Shown here: positions 16,285 to 24,822 of the stretch, in pieces | How the letters are laid out: each line of letters opens with the position of its first letter | Position numbering within the stretch: position 1 is the stretch's first letter | Assembly (NCBI GenBank): GCA_038529265.1 | Contig: JBCBDX010000003.1 | Coordinates: 313,973-377,972 of the forward strand | DNA from: JBCBDX01 sp038529265 | GTDB taxonomy: Bacteria; Pseudomonadota; Alphaproteobacteria; Rhizobiales; Rhizobiaceae | Length of the DNA: 64,000 nt | Direction of reading: 5' to 3' | Notes under the pieces: generated by a model | The model's database searches: none | Told to the model about the DNA's origin: nothing | Seen by the model: only the letters and a program-made list of their open reading frames with translations | Program-made: the position numbers and the translations under genes

Positions 16285-16911
16285 TCAGCCCGGTAACCAG
16301 TTGAGCGGTACATGGCCGGGCAAGGAGGAAACTCGCGCCAACCAGTTATTGATTCCCGGGAAGCGATCCATCTCAAAGCCACCCTTGGTGCTCGCGCTGT
16401 GCGTATAAGCGTAAAGACAGATGTCTGCCAGTGTTGGCTCTTCGGCGACGAGAAACGAGGTTGTCTCAAGTTGGCGCTCCATCGTGGCAAGCGCTGCATG
16501 GCCCTTGTCGAGCAGCGGGCCCAGTACTTCCGGCGTGCGCAGATGGACCCGTTCTTCAAGCGTGAGAATGCCGCCACGGACGGCGATTGCCGGTTCATGG
16601 CTATATTGCTCAAAGAACATCCACTGCATGACCTGCGCATGGCTTAAGCGATCTTCGGGTAACCATTTTGTGCCAAGGCCAAAGTATACGAGAATGGCAT
16701 TACTTTCGCGCAATGTGAAACCATCATCGAACTGAACGAGCGGCACCTTGCTGTCCGGGTTGAGCGCTATGAACTCGGCGCTGGTGGTGACCCCGGTTCC
16801 GGCTTCCGCTTCGCGATGTTTGTAGGTGATGCCCAGATGCGCCAATAGCATGCGCACTTTGTAGGAATTGCCGGATGAGGGCATCGACCAGAGTGTGAAC
16901 GCCTCGCTCAT
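16285..16911 (-). CDS. Glutathione S-transferase family protein
   Basis: Cytosolic protein of 208 residues with a thioredoxin-like N-domain (FTLWSMPSSGNSYKVRMLLAHLGI, with LNPDSKVPLVQFDDGFTLRESNAILVYF holding the cis-Pro and glutathione Ser) and a helical C-domain (PTLADICLYAYTHSA). Conjugates or reduces substrates with glutathione; substrate unknown. ATG 16911 overlaps the stop of the EAL-domain gene by four bases (ATGA), so translation is coupled. The longer frame from 16977 is not supported. Confidence 0.88.
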   Translation of the reverse strand: MSEAFTLWSMPSSGNSYKVRMLLAHLGITYKHREAEAGTGVTTSAEFIALNPDSKVPLVQFDDGFTLRESNAILVYFGLGTKWLPEDRLSHAQVMQWMFFEQYSHEPAIAVRGGILTLEERVHLRTPEVLGPLLDKGHAALATMERQLETTSFLVAEEPTLADICLYAYTHSASTKGGFEMDRFPGINNWLARVSSLPGHVPLNWLPG

Positions 16912-17756
16912 CGAAAATACTTTACCAGACGTGGTGTTTCTTCCTCGCTCAAGTTTGGTTTTTTGCGGTCGGTCCAAACCGAGAAATCACAGGGAACAAT
17001 TTGTGGCATGCCAAGAATGAAGCCTTGCGCGTATGCAGCGCCTGATTTGAGTGCCAACTCAAGATGCCAAGGTGTTTCCAAACCTTCCAGCAACGTCAGA
17101 ATGCCGTCCTTTGCAAAGGACCGGATTTGATCTGCCAGCACAGCAAATCCCTCCGGCGTTGCCATGCGTGAGCGAACGACTTTTCCTTCCATTTTAACGA
17201 TGTCGGGCACCAAGGATTTGACGCGGGCAGCGTCCGCGTGATCGGAGCCGTAGTCATCAACCGCGATGACAAATCCACGCGCGCGCAGAGCATAGACGAA
17301 CTCTTTCATCACCGCGCTATCGAAAGCTGCGTGTTCCACGATCTCGCAAATGACATTGTTGGGTTGAAGGTCTGAGGCGCGCATCTCACGGCTGATCATG
17401 TCGATCTCTGGTGTGATATCACGCATGGAGCGCATGGCGCTTGGGTCAAAATTCAAGAACAAACGGCGTGCTTGCCGCGGCAAGGATCTTGCATTGCGCA
17501 AGTGCAATTGCCGCAAGATTTGCTCAACGTCGACAAGTTCATGTGACTTCAGCTTTGAGAAGAATTGGTAAGGTGTCAGCGGCAGGCCATCGACGAACGG
17601 GCGCGCCAGACCCTCGCAGGCAAACAAGATTGGTTCATCGTCATGCAGCCGGAAAATCGGCTGGAAAGCCGAATGCAGATTGACTTCCAGAAACCTGGCG
17701 CTGAACTGGCCATCGGGTAGGCTAATTGGTTCGCTTATAGGCTGAGGGTTTGCCAT
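16908..17756 (-). CDS. Stand-alone EAL-domain protein
   Basis: Cytoplasmic protein of 282 residues consisting almost only of an EAL domain with no visible sensor part. The signature is changed to EGLARP, but most metal- and c-di-GMP-binding positions remain: LNFDP, CEIVEH, VDDYGS, VKMEGK, LLEGLE and AYAQGF. It could be an active phosphodiesterase or a binding protein. ATG 17756 with AAGGA 5 bases before. Next gene on the strand is the overlapping glutathione transferase, an unusual pairing. Confidence 0.82.
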   Translation of the reverse strand: MANPQPISEPISLPDGQFSARFLEVNLHSAFQPIFRLHDDEPILFACEGLARPFVDGLPLTPYQFFSKLKSHELVDVEQILRQLHLRNARSLPRQARRLFLNFDPSAMRSMRDITPEIDMISREMRASDLQPNNVICEIVEHAAFDSAVMKEFVYALRARGFVIAVDDYGSDHADAARVKSLVPDIVKMEGKVVRSRMATPEGFAVLADQIRSFAKDGILTLLEGLETPWHLELALKSGAAYAQGFILGMPQIVPCDFSVWTDRKKPNLSEEETPRLVKYFR

Positions 17757-17929
17757 GACTTCCTTGACCGTTCGACCTTTCGCCCACCTTCTTATGCAAG
17801 CCTGAATTTATGGTTAACATTTGGTTATTGCCGATACCAGTCTCACGCCGCTTGTGTTTCACCCATCCTTGGCGCAAAAGCGGCGTTGGCCTCCTTTGAG
17901 GTCTATTTCTAACGCCAATGGAGAAAAAA

Positions 17930-19132
17930 ATGGCTTTCCTGTCTGACGCCCTAGCCCGTGTGAAACCGTCCGCAACAATTGCGGTTTCTACAAAGGCGCG
18001 CGAATTGAAGACGGCAGGTCATAATGTGATCGGTCTTGGTGCCGGAGAACCTGACTTTGATACGCCTGATAACATAAAGGCGGCGGCGGTCGAAGCGATC
18101 GGTCGCGGCGAGACCAAATATACCGCTGTGCCGGGTATCATAGAATTGCGTGAGGCGATTTCCGCCAAGTTCAAGCGCGAGAACGGGCTCGATTACACAC
18201 CTGAGCAAGTCATTGTCGGCACCGGCGGCAAGCAGGTTTTATACAATGCATTTGGTGCGACATTAAACGCTGGTGATGAAGTAATCATCCCGGCGCCATA
18301 TTGGGTTTCTTATCCGGATATGGTGCTGCTGAATGGTGGCGAACCGGTGTTTGTGGAGACAACGCTTGAGAACAGCTTCAAACTCACCGCTGAAGCCCTT
18401 GAGGCGGCAATTACACCGAAAACCAAATGGTTCATTTTCAACTCACCATCGAACCCATCTGGGGCGGCATACACCAAGGATGAACTCAAAGCGCTGACGG
18501 ATGTTCTGGTCAAGCATCCGCATGTTTGGGTGCTCACCGATGATATGTATGAGCATCTCTGCTACGGTGATTTTGAGTTCTACACACCCGCCCAGTTGGA
18601 GCCCGGGCTGTACGAGCGCACGCTCACCATGAACGGCGTTTCGAAGGCTTATGCCATGACCGGATGGCGGATCGGTTATGCCGGCGGTCCGCTTGAACTG
18701 ATCAAGGCGATGACGAAAGTACAGGGCCAACAAACATCGGGTACCTGTTCCATTGCTCAGTGGGCATCCGTTGAAGCGCTAAACGGTACGCAAGAGTTCA
18801 TTCCTGAGCGCCGCGATATCTTTCAAGAGCGCCGCGATCTGGTTGTATCCATGCTCAATCAGGCAAATGGCATTGAATGCCCGACGCCTGAGGGAGCATT
18901 TTATGTCTACCCTTCTTGTGCTGGTCTAATCGGTAAAACAGCGCCCAGCGGCAAAGTCCTGGAAACTGACGAGGATTTTGTAACGGAATTGCTGGAGTCA
19001 GAAGGCGTTGCTGTCGTTCACGGCTCCGCTTTTGGTCTCGGGCCGAATTTCCGTATTTCCTATGCAACATCGACGGAGGCGTTGACTGACGCATGTGAAC
19101 GCATCCAGCGTTTCTGCGCTGCCTGTCGCTAG
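17930..19132 (+). CDS. PLP-dependent class I aminotransferase (aspartate aminotransferase type)
   Basis: Enzyme of 400 residues that transfers amino groups, most likely between aspartate or an aromatic precursor and 2-oxoglutarate. The PLP lysine lies in GVSKAYAMTGWRIGYAGG; other fold type I marks are VIGLGAGEPDFDTPDNIK near the N-terminus, FNSPSNPSG and a late Arg in NFRISYATS. It resembles the subgroup Ib enzymes of alphaproteobacteria (AatA type, some of which also act on prephenate). Start ATG 17930, since TGGAG lies just upstream; the frame from 17918 overlaps that site. A strong hairpin follows 17 bases after the stop. Confidence 0.9.
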   Translation: MAFLSDALARVKPSATIAVSTKARELKTAGHNVIGLGAGEPDFDTPDNIKAAAVEAIGRGETKYTAVPGIIELREAISAKFKRENGLDYTPEQVIVGTGGKQVLYNAFGATLNAGDEVIIPAPYWVSYPDMVLLNGGEPVFVETTLENSFKLTAEALEAAITPKTKWFIFNSPSNPSGAAYTKDELKALTDVLVKHPHVWVLTDDMYEHLCYGDFEFYTPAQLEPGLYERTLTMNGVSKAYAMTGWRIGYAGGPLELIKAMTKVQGQQTSGTCSIAQWASVEALNGTQEFIPERRDIFQERRDLVVSMLNQANGIECPTPEGAFYVYPSCAGLIGKTAPSGKVLETDEDFVTELLESEGVAVVHGSAFGLGPNFRISYATSTEALTDACERIQRFCAACR

Positions 19133-19148
19133 GCCCTGACGAAAAAAA

Positions 19149-19185
19149 AGCAACCTGCCGGAACAAGCGGGACCGGCAGGTTGCT
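19149..19185. terminator. Strong hairpin, probable terminator (poly-U on minus strand side)
   Basis: Perfect 13-bp inverted repeat (AGCAACCTGCCGG, 11-base loop, CCGGCAGGTTGCT) just after the aminotransferase stop. A run of eight A (19142-19149) precedes it, so read on the minus strand it is a classical stem plus poly-U terminator; read on the plus strand it has no U tract. It may stop transcripts from both sides, or fold in the leader of a downstream transcript. Confidence 0.7.
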
Positions 19186-19203
19186 CAATCGTCGAGGAGA
19201 CAC

Positions 19204-19413
19204 ATGAAACAGCACCCTGCTGCAGATCAGTGGGTGATCGTAGCACCAGGGTGCCTCGCCGATTGCCACCTGTTTGTGGGGCTCGATGGTCAACCGGCTA
19301 GGACGGCCCGGCACACCAAACAGGGCGTTACCAAGCAGCCTGCGTCGTATGTGATCCAAAGCGCTTCGAAAGTACAGGTTTCGCCACGTAACAGAAGGTT
19401 TCGGGCCATTTAG
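19204..19413 (+). CDS. Possible small protein, unrecognised
   Basis: Frame of 69 residues beginning MKQHPAADQWVIVAPG, with a very good ribosome site (GAGGAGA, six bases from GAGG to ATG) immediately after the 19149-19185 hairpin. The product is basic at its end and has no signal or membrane segment, and I do not recognise it. The nucleotide sequence also folds (AGCACCCTG near 19212 can pair with CAGGGTGC near 19249), so the stretch could be a structured leader or small RNA instead. Confidence 0.3.
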   Translation: MKQHPAADQWVIVAPGCLADCHLFVGLDGQPARTARHTKQGVTKQPASYVIQSASKVQVSPRNRRFRAI

Positions 19414-19478
19414 TGCTTGTAAATCAATCCTATAGACAATTGGATGTAACCTTGCTGGTTAGGGCTTGAATGCATCGT

Positions 19479-19496
19479 TCACATGGGTTCATGTGA
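19479..19496. promoter_or_regulatory. 18-bp palindrome, candidate operator of the sugar phosphorylase gene
   Basis: TCACATG, four bases, CATGTGA: a perfect inverted repeat with 7-base arms, about 30 bases before the preferred TTG start of the sugar phosphorylase. It overlaps an ATG at 19483, which argues against that ATG as the start. Binding protein unknown. Confidence 0.5.
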
Positions 19497-19527
19497 GCAC
19501 CTGCACAAACATCAAAGGATTTGCGCA

Positions 19528-21330
19528 TTGGACAGCAGATTGGTGCCGGGGTCGCGGCCGCGACGTACGCTTCGGCGCGCGGCAACACAGGGTAAAAACC
19601 GTCAGGTGCGCGCGCGCCTGACGCCTTTGATAGAGTTTGTCTATCCCGATCATGATACTGACGCGCTGGTTCAAAAGGTTTGTGACGCGTTTTGGCCAGG
19701 CGATATGAAATCCCGTCAGCGTGCGCGAACGCCCGGCAATACGCTTTGGAACGAGCGCGATTGCCTGATGATCACCTATGGCAACTCATTCGTCGATGGC
19801 ACGCACAAGCCACTCGATCTGCTCAATGACTTTCTGCATCGTTATCTGTCGGACACTGTCAACGGTGTTCATATCTTGCCGTTTTTTCCCTTTACGTCTG
19901 ACGATGGTTTTGCCGTTACCGATTACCGACTTGTCAATTCGTCGCTGGGCGATTGGGAAGATATCACCCGCATCGCCGAAGACTTCACTCTGATGAGCGA
20001 TCTGGTGCTCAACCATGTCTCGTCACAGTCGACTTGGTTCAACGGTTTTCTGCAAGGGCACGACCCTTGGAAAGACTTCTTTTTTACTGCGTCACCTGAT
20101 GATGATCTCAGCGCCGTTGTGCGGCCCCGCGCGCACCCTCTGCTGCGCGAAGTGGAGACAGCCAATGGCGACCAGAATGTCTGGTGCACGTTTTCACACG
20201 ATCAGATCGATCTGGATTTTTCCAACCCGGAAGTTCTTCTTGAATTCATCCGGATCATGCGCCTGCACATCGAAAATGGTGTGCGCATTCTTCGTCTGGA
20301 TGCAGTTGCCTTTATCTGGAAAGAGGTTGGTACCAGCTCCATCCATCTGCCGCAGACCCATGCCATCGTTCGTTTGATGCGGGTACTGGTTGATTATGAT
20401 CAGGAAGACATTGTTCTTCTGACTGAGACCAACGTGCCCAATCAGGAGAACCTGTCCTATTTCGGCAACCGCAATGAAGCGCACGCGATTTACAACTTTA
20501 CGCTGCCTCCGCTCATGCTGCATGCCATGTGGTCAGGGTCAGCAGAGCTCTTGAACCGCTGGCAGATGGCGATGCCACCGGCGCAACTCGGCTGCGCATA
20601 TTTGAATTTCACCGCCAGCCATGACGGGATTGGCGTGCGCGGTGGCGAAGGCATGATTGCCGATAAAGATCTGGGACGTATGGTTCAAACCGTCGACGAG
20701 TTTGGCGGAAAAGTATCTATGCGCGCCATGCCGGACGGATCGCAGCGTCCCTATGAACTGAATATCACCTATTTTGATGCCATGAAGGGCACCTTTGACG
20801 GCGCTGACGAATGGCAAATCGAGCGGTTCCTCGCAACGCAGACCATCCAAATGGCGCTTGAGGGTATCCCTGCTTTTTACGTGCATTCGCTGCTTGGCAC
20901 ATCCAATGATCATGATGGTTTTGAAAAGACCGGGCTGAACCGCTCCTTGAACCGCAAACGCTGGGATTATGGACAGCTACGCGCGCTGCTTGAGGATCAG
21001 GATAGTGTGCATGCGCGGGTGCTGGCAGAGATGAAGCGTCGTATAGCGATCCGTTGCGACCAACCAGCATTTCACCCGAATGGTACGCAATTCACGATGC
21101 AATTCGGTGAGGAGATTTTTGGCTTTTGGCGCCAATCGCTTGACCGTGATCAGTCCATTTTCGCCATGCATAACGTCTCCAAAAATGATGTGCGCGTGCC
21201 TGTGCTGTCCATCAATTTGATCGGGGGTGACGAGTGGGTTGATCTGTTGTCTGGCGAAAGTGTCCGCGCCGATGGCGGTGATATTGTCTTTAAGCCCTAT
21301 CAGTGCCGTTGGGTGAGCAATCGGGTTTAA
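19528..21330 (+). CDS. GH13_18 sugar phosphorylase, probably glucosylglycerate phosphorylase
   Basis: Enzyme of about 600 residues of the sucrose phosphorylase subfamily. Evidence: DTVNGVHILPFFPFTSDDGFAVTDY, SDLVLNHVSSQS, RILRLDAVAFIWKE (nucleophile Asp), LLTETNVPNQENLSYFG (acid-base Glu) and SHDGIGVRGGEG. It uses phosphate to split an alpha-glucoside to glucose 1-phosphate. The window also encodes a glucosyl-3-phosphoglycerate synthase and its phosphatase 4-6 kb away, so glucosylglycerate is the likely substrate; sucrose or glucosylglycerol phosphate remain possible. The start is uncertain. TTG 19528 has AAAGGA 7 bases before it; ATG 19483 lies inside a palindrome. The first 30 residues are Arg-rich. 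Confidence 0.82.
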   Translation: MDSRLVPGSRPRRTLRRAATQGKNRQVRARLTPLIEFVYPDHDTDALVQKVCDAFWPGDMKSRQRARTPGNTLWNERDCLMITYGNSFVDGTHKPLDLLNDFLHRYLSDTVNGVHILPFFPFTSDDGFAVTDYRLVNSSLGDWEDITRIAEDFTLMSDLVLNHVSSQSTWFNGFLQGHDPWKDFFFTASPDDDLSAVVRPRAHPLLREVETANGDQNVWCTFSHDQIDLDFSNPEVLLEFIRIMRLHIENGVRILRLDAVAFIWKEVGTSSIHLPQTHAIVRLMRVLVDYDQEDIVLLTETNVPNQENLSYFGNRNEAHAIYNFTLPPLMLHAMWSGSAELLNRWQMAMPPAQLGCAYLNFTASHDGIGVRGGEGMIADKDLGRMVQTVDEFGGKVSMRAMPDGSQRPYELNITYFDAMKGTFDGADEWQIERFLATQTIQMALEGIPAFYVHSLLGTSNDHDGFEKTGLNRSLNRKRWDYGQLRALLEDQDSVHARVLAEMKRRIAIRCDQPAFHPNGTQFTMQFGEEIFGFWRQSLDRDQSIFAMHNVSKNDVRVPVLSINLIGGDEWVDLLSGESVRADGGDIVFKPYQCRWVSNRV

Positions 21331-21417
21331 ACCGCGGCGCATTATCGCCACTAGCGTATAATTGACAGCCACAATTGATGTCTCCAAGCTAAGTCTTGCT
21401 GAAGGGAGGAGGACCGT

Positions 21418-22374
21418 TTGGCAGGATCACGTCATGCAGACAATGTGTTTGCGGCGGTACAATCATCCAGTGCTGCTGCAGTTGATCCGATCGCCGCGTC
21501 GTGGCGACGGTCGCTCGTCCACCATGGGTTGGATCCAGAAAAAGTCGATGGGCACCGTGCCCGGCTCACCGATGCTGAACTTACTGAAGTGCTCGGCTAT
21601 CGCGAGCTGTTGTTGCGGATCGCGCAGCCTCGCATTGATGCATTATTTTCCGCCGTTGGTGGTAGCGGCTTTTGCGTGGCCCTTACAGATGAGGACGGCG
21701 TCATACTTGCCCGACGCTCCAGTGCATCGGATGAAGATCATTTTGACGACGTAGGCTTGCGGCGCGGTTGTGATTGGTCCGAGGCAGCGCAGGGAACGAA
21801 CGGTATTGGGACATGTCTTTACGAAAAGCGAGCGGTCATCGTCCATCGTGATGAACATTTTATGTCCGGTTATTCGGGCATCTCATGCATTGATGCGCCG
21901 CTTTTTGGTGCTGATGGTGAACTGATCGGCGCGTTGGATGTATCTTCGGGACGGTCTGATCACACCGGTGATATGAACCGCATGATTGGTCTGTCCGTTT
22001 CCCAGTTTGCGCAACAGATTGAAGCTGATTTGTTCGCAGCAGCATACGCCGATCATCGCATTATGGTCACACCAAACGGGACCCAAGGTGCCGTTTCCTT
22101 GCTGGCGGTTGATGAGAGCGACGTGGTTGTTGGCGCAACGCGTGCCGCACGCACGTCATATCAACTGGGCCTGGGTGCTGATATTGCGCCGATCCCGGTC
22201 AATGACCTTTTGAACCGTGATGGATCGTGCGGTGGTCTCGACCACAGTGAAAAAATGGCCATCAAACGCGCTTTGGTGCGCGCAAACGGTAATGCCAGTG
22301 AAGCAGCCAAAGCACTGAAGATCGGGCGGGCAACCCTTTACCGCCGTATGCAGCGGCTTGGCATTGATCGATAG
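21418..22374 (+). CDS. AcoR-type GAF-Fis transcription regulator lacking the AAA+ domain
   Basis: Regulator of 318 residues. The N-terminal part (about 24-210) is the GAF sensor region of AcoR-like activators: DPIAASWRRSLVHHGLDP, then RRGCDWSEAAQGTNGIGTCL and MSGYSGISCIDAPLFGADGELIGALDVSS. The end is a Fis-type helix-turn-helix: EKMAIKRALVRANGNASEAAKALKIGRATLYRRMQRLGI. The sigma-54-contacting AAA+ domain found between these in AcoR is absent, so it probably acts at sigma-70-type promoters. TTG 21418 is preceded by GAAGGGAGGAGG at 5 bases. It lies just before a palindrome and an aldehyde dehydrogenase gene, which it probably controls. Confidence 0.85.
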   Translation: MAGSRHADNVFAAVQSSSAAAVDPIAASWRRSLVHHGLDPEKVDGHRARLTDAELTEVLGYRELLLRIAQPRIDALFSAVGGSGFCVALTDEDGVILARRSSASDEDHFDDVGLRRGCDWSEAAQGTNGIGTCLYEKRAVIVHRDEHFMSGYSGISCIDAPLFGADGELIGALDVSSGRSDHTGDMNRMIGLSVSQFAQQIEADLFAAAYADHRIMVTPNGTQGAVSLLAVDESDVVVGATRAARTSYQLGLGADIAPIPVNDLLNRDGSCGGLDHSEKMAIKRALVRANGNASEAAKALKIGRATLYRRMQRLGIDR

Positions 22375-22385
22375 CAAACTGTAAG

Positions 22386-22403
22386 TGTCTCAGTTCTGAG
22401 ACA
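22386..22403. promoter_or_regulatory. Palindromic operator upstream of aldehyde dehydrogenase gene
   Basis: TGTCTCAG-TT-CTGAGACA is a perfect 8-base inverted repeat, 12 bases after the regulator's stop and about 100 bases before the aldehyde dehydrogenase ATG. A matching half site (TTGAGAC) recurs near 22452. The regulator encoded next door is the natural candidate to bind it. Confidence 0.65.
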
Positions 22404-22504
22404 ACTTGAGATGCTGCAAGCATTGCATGGTGTTTCGTTCCTTTCCTCATTTTGAGACGCTTGTCGCAACCGGGTGGAGGCCCGGGCTAAAGGAGGAGAA
22501 ACTC

Positions 22505-24028
22505 ATGAATGAGATAAGCAAAGTTGAACTGTCGACGAAAGAGTCGCCGTTCCGCACAAAATACGACAACTTCATCAATGGCGGCTTTCGCGCGCCAAAC
22601 GCAGGTAAATATTTTGATAATGTGTCACCCGTAACCGGTGGCAAAATCTGTGAGATCGCCCGGTCTGATGCAAGCGATATCAATGATGCTTTGGACGCGG
22701 CTCATGCAGCAAAAGATGCTTGGGGCAAATCGAGCGTAACTGATCGCGCTAATATGTTGCTCAAAATTGCCGACATCATGGAAGAGAATCTCGAGCTACT
22801 CGCCATTTGCGAGACTTGGGACAATGGTAAGGCGATTCGTGAAACACGTGCCGCTGATCTGCCTTTGGCCATCGATCATTTCCGGTATTTCGCCAGCGTT
22901 ATTCGTGCAGAAGAAGGCACGATGGGTGAATTGGACAATGACACCGTATCGTACCAGTTCCACGAGCCACTTGGCGTTGTGGGTCAGATCATCCCGTGGA
23001 ACTTCCCGCTACTGATGGCGGCTTGGAAACTGGCTCCAGCGCTTGCCGCGGGCAACTGCGTGGTGTTGAAACCTGCTGAGCAGACGCCTGCAACCATCAT
23101 GGTCTGGGCAGAGCTGATTGGCGACATTTTGCCAGCCGGTGTCCTCAACATAGTCAACGGGTTTGGACTTGAGGCCGGTAAGCCGCTTGCTTCTTCAAAC
23201 CGCATCGCAAAAGTTGCGTTTACCGGTGAAACGACAACGGGTCGCCTGATTATGCAATACGCATCGGAGAACATCATTCCGGTGACCTTGGAGCTGGGTG
23301 GTAAATCACCAAACATCTTCCATAAGGATGTCGTGGCTGAAGATGATGCGTTCTTCGACAAAGCGATTGAAGGCTTTGTAATGTTTGCGCTGAACCAGGG
23401 TGAGGTTTGCACCTGCCCAAGCCGTGCATTGATCCATGAAGATATCTATGACGAATTCATGGAGCGCGCGATTGCCCGCACCAAAGCCATCAATCTGGGT
23501 GACCCGCGTGATGGTGATACAATGATGGGCGCTCAGGCATCATCAGAACAGCAGGAGAAAATCCTGTCTTACCTGGATATCGGCAAACAGGAAGGCGCTG
23601 AAGTGCTGACCGGTGGTTCTGCGCGCGAGATGTCCGGTGACATGGCTGGCGGCTACTATATTGAGCCCACGATCTTCAAGGGTGACAACAAGATGCGTGT
23701 CTTCCAGGAAGAGATCTTTGGCCCCGTTGTTTCTGTAACGACCTTCAAGGACGAAGATGAGGCGCTCGAGATCGCCAATGACACGCTTTATGGTCTTGGT
23801 GCCGGTGTATGGTCACGCGATGCCAACAAGTGCTACCGCTTCGGTCGCGGCATCCAGGCAGGTCGTGTGTGGACAAATTGCTATCACCTCTATCCGGCGC
23901 ACGCGCCATTTGGCGGATACAAGCAGTCCGGCATTGGTCGTGAGACTCACAAGATGATGCTCAACCATTATCGTCAGACCAAAAACATGTTGGTCAGCTA
24001 CTCGCCCAACAAGTTGGGTTTCTTCTAA
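22505..24028 (+). CDS. NAD-dependent aldehyde dehydrogenase (acetaldehyde dehydrogenase type)
   Basis: Enzyme of 507 residues that oxidises an aldehyde to the acid. Marks: IIPWNFPLLMAAWKLAPALAAGN, FTGETTTGRLIMQYA (NAD fold), the catalytic Glu in TLELGGKSPN, and the catalytic Cys in FALNQGEVCTCPSR. The NQGEVCTC context is that of ExaC/AldB-type acetaldehyde dehydrogenases, as are the N-terminal SPFRTKYDNFINGGF residues. ATG 22505 is preceded by AAAGGAGGAGA; upstream frame from 22406 is not used. A GAF-Fis regulator lies before it and a DUF779 gene downstream, a common companion of this dehydrogenase. Confidence 0.92.
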   Translation: MNEISKVELSTKESPFRTKYDNFINGGFRAPNAGKYFDNVSPVTGGKICEIARSDASDINDALDAAHAAKDAWGKSSVTDRANMLLKIADIMEENLELLAICETWDNGKAIRETRAADLPLAIDHFRYFASVIRAEEGTMGELDNDTVSYQFHEPLGVVGQIIPWNFPLLMAAWKLAPALAAGNCVVLKPAEQTPATIMVWAELIGDILPAGVLNIVNGFGLEAGKPLASSNRIAKVAFTGETTTGRLIMQYASENIIPVTLELGGKSPNIFHKDVVAEDDAFFDKAIEGFVMFALNQGEVCTCPSRALIHEDIYDEFMERAIARTKAINLGDPRDGDTMMGAQASSEQQEKILSYLDIGKQEGAEVLTGGSAREMSGDMAGGYYIEPTIFKGDNKMRVFQEEIFGPVVSVTTFKDEDEALEIANDTLYGLGAGVWSRDANKCYRFGRGIQAGRVWTNCYHLYPAHAPFGGYKQSGIGRETHKMMLNHYRQTKNMLVSYSPNKLGFF

Positions 24029-24048
24029 ACATCTCTCCCGGGAAAAGG

Positions 24049-24071
24049 CGGGCCGCCCCAGTGGCGGCCCG
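24049..24071 (+). terminator. Intrinsic terminator after aldehyde dehydrogenase
   Basis: CGGGCCGCC, five-base loop, GGCGGCCCG, followed by TTTAA: a GC-rich stem 20 bases after the aldehyde dehydrogenase stop. The U tract is short (three), so efficiency is uncertain. Confidence 0.65.
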
Positions 24072-24141
24072 TTTAACTTGACCGGATGAAATGCTTTCAC
24101 CAGCTTACATGACCGATACGGGCTGGTAGGAAACACGATCC

Positions 24142-24783
24142 ATGGAACCTTCATTTTGGCATGAACGTTGGGCTACTGGCCGCACCGCCTTTCACCAACC
24201 CAAGGGAAATCCATTATTGGCAAAGCACCTTTCGGCACTCGCTCTTGCTCGAGGTGCCAACGTTTTTGTACCCCTGTCGGGCAAGACGGGTGACATTGGT
24301 TGGCTTCTATCGCAAGGCTATAACGTCGTTGCCAACGAACTCAGCGAAATGGCGATCAAGGAGCTCTTTGATGAGCTTGATTTGTCACCAGCGGTTCAAA
24401 CAAAGGGTGCTTTGAAAGAATATAGTGCTGAGCGTTTGACGGCTTTTGTCGGTGACTTTTTCGACCTGGATAAAGAGATGCTCGGGCCCGTGGATGCCGT
24501 TTATGACCGGGCTGCATTGGTCGCGCTGCCTGACAATGGTTTGCGTATGCGCTATGCCGACCATCTGCACACTATCGCAGGTGAAGCTCCTCAACTGGTC
24601 ATTACCTTTGAATATGGCGATGGTGTGCTTGAGGGTCCGCCATTTTCGGTATCGCCCGACAACATCGCCAAGATGCATGGCGCACACTATATATTGACAG
24701 AAGTCGAGCGGCGCGCTGCGTCAGGTAGTTTGAGCGATGTGACTGCCATTGAAGAGGTGGTGTGGACATTGAAGCCCAGCTAA
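24142..24783 (+). CDS. tpm: Thiopurine S-methyltransferase family protein
   Basis: SAM-dependent methyltransferase of 213 residues. The N-terminus MEPSFWHERWATGRTAFHQPKGNPLL matches bacterial TPMT, as do VFVPLSGKTGDIGWLLSQGYNVVANELSEMAI (SAM site) and VDAVYDRAALVALPDNGLRMRY. Bacterial members methylate selenium or tellurium oxyanions and thiopurines; the physiological substrate here is not known. ATG 24142 with AGGAAA upstream. It is downstream of a terminator but on the same strand as the aldehyde dehydrogenase and the DUF779 gene. Confidence 0.88.
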   Translation: MEPSFWHERWATGRTAFHQPKGNPLLAKHLSALALARGANVFVPLSGKTGDIGWLLSQGYNVVANELSEMAIKELFDELDLSPAVQTKGALKEYSAERLTAFVGDFFDLDKEMLGPVDAVYDRAALVALPDNGLRMRYADHLHTIAGEAPQLVITFEYGDGVLEGPPFSVSPDNIAKMHGAHYILTEVERRAASGSLSDVTAIEEVVWTLKPS

Positions 24784-24822
24784 CCAACATAATCTGCAAT
24801 CGAATTTTTGGGAGGAAATGAG

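Noticed and set aside
22405..22504. Sigma-54 promoter for the aldehyde dehydrogenase
   Set aside because: No GG-N10-GC pair with the proper context, and the adjacent regulator lacks the AAA+ domain needed.
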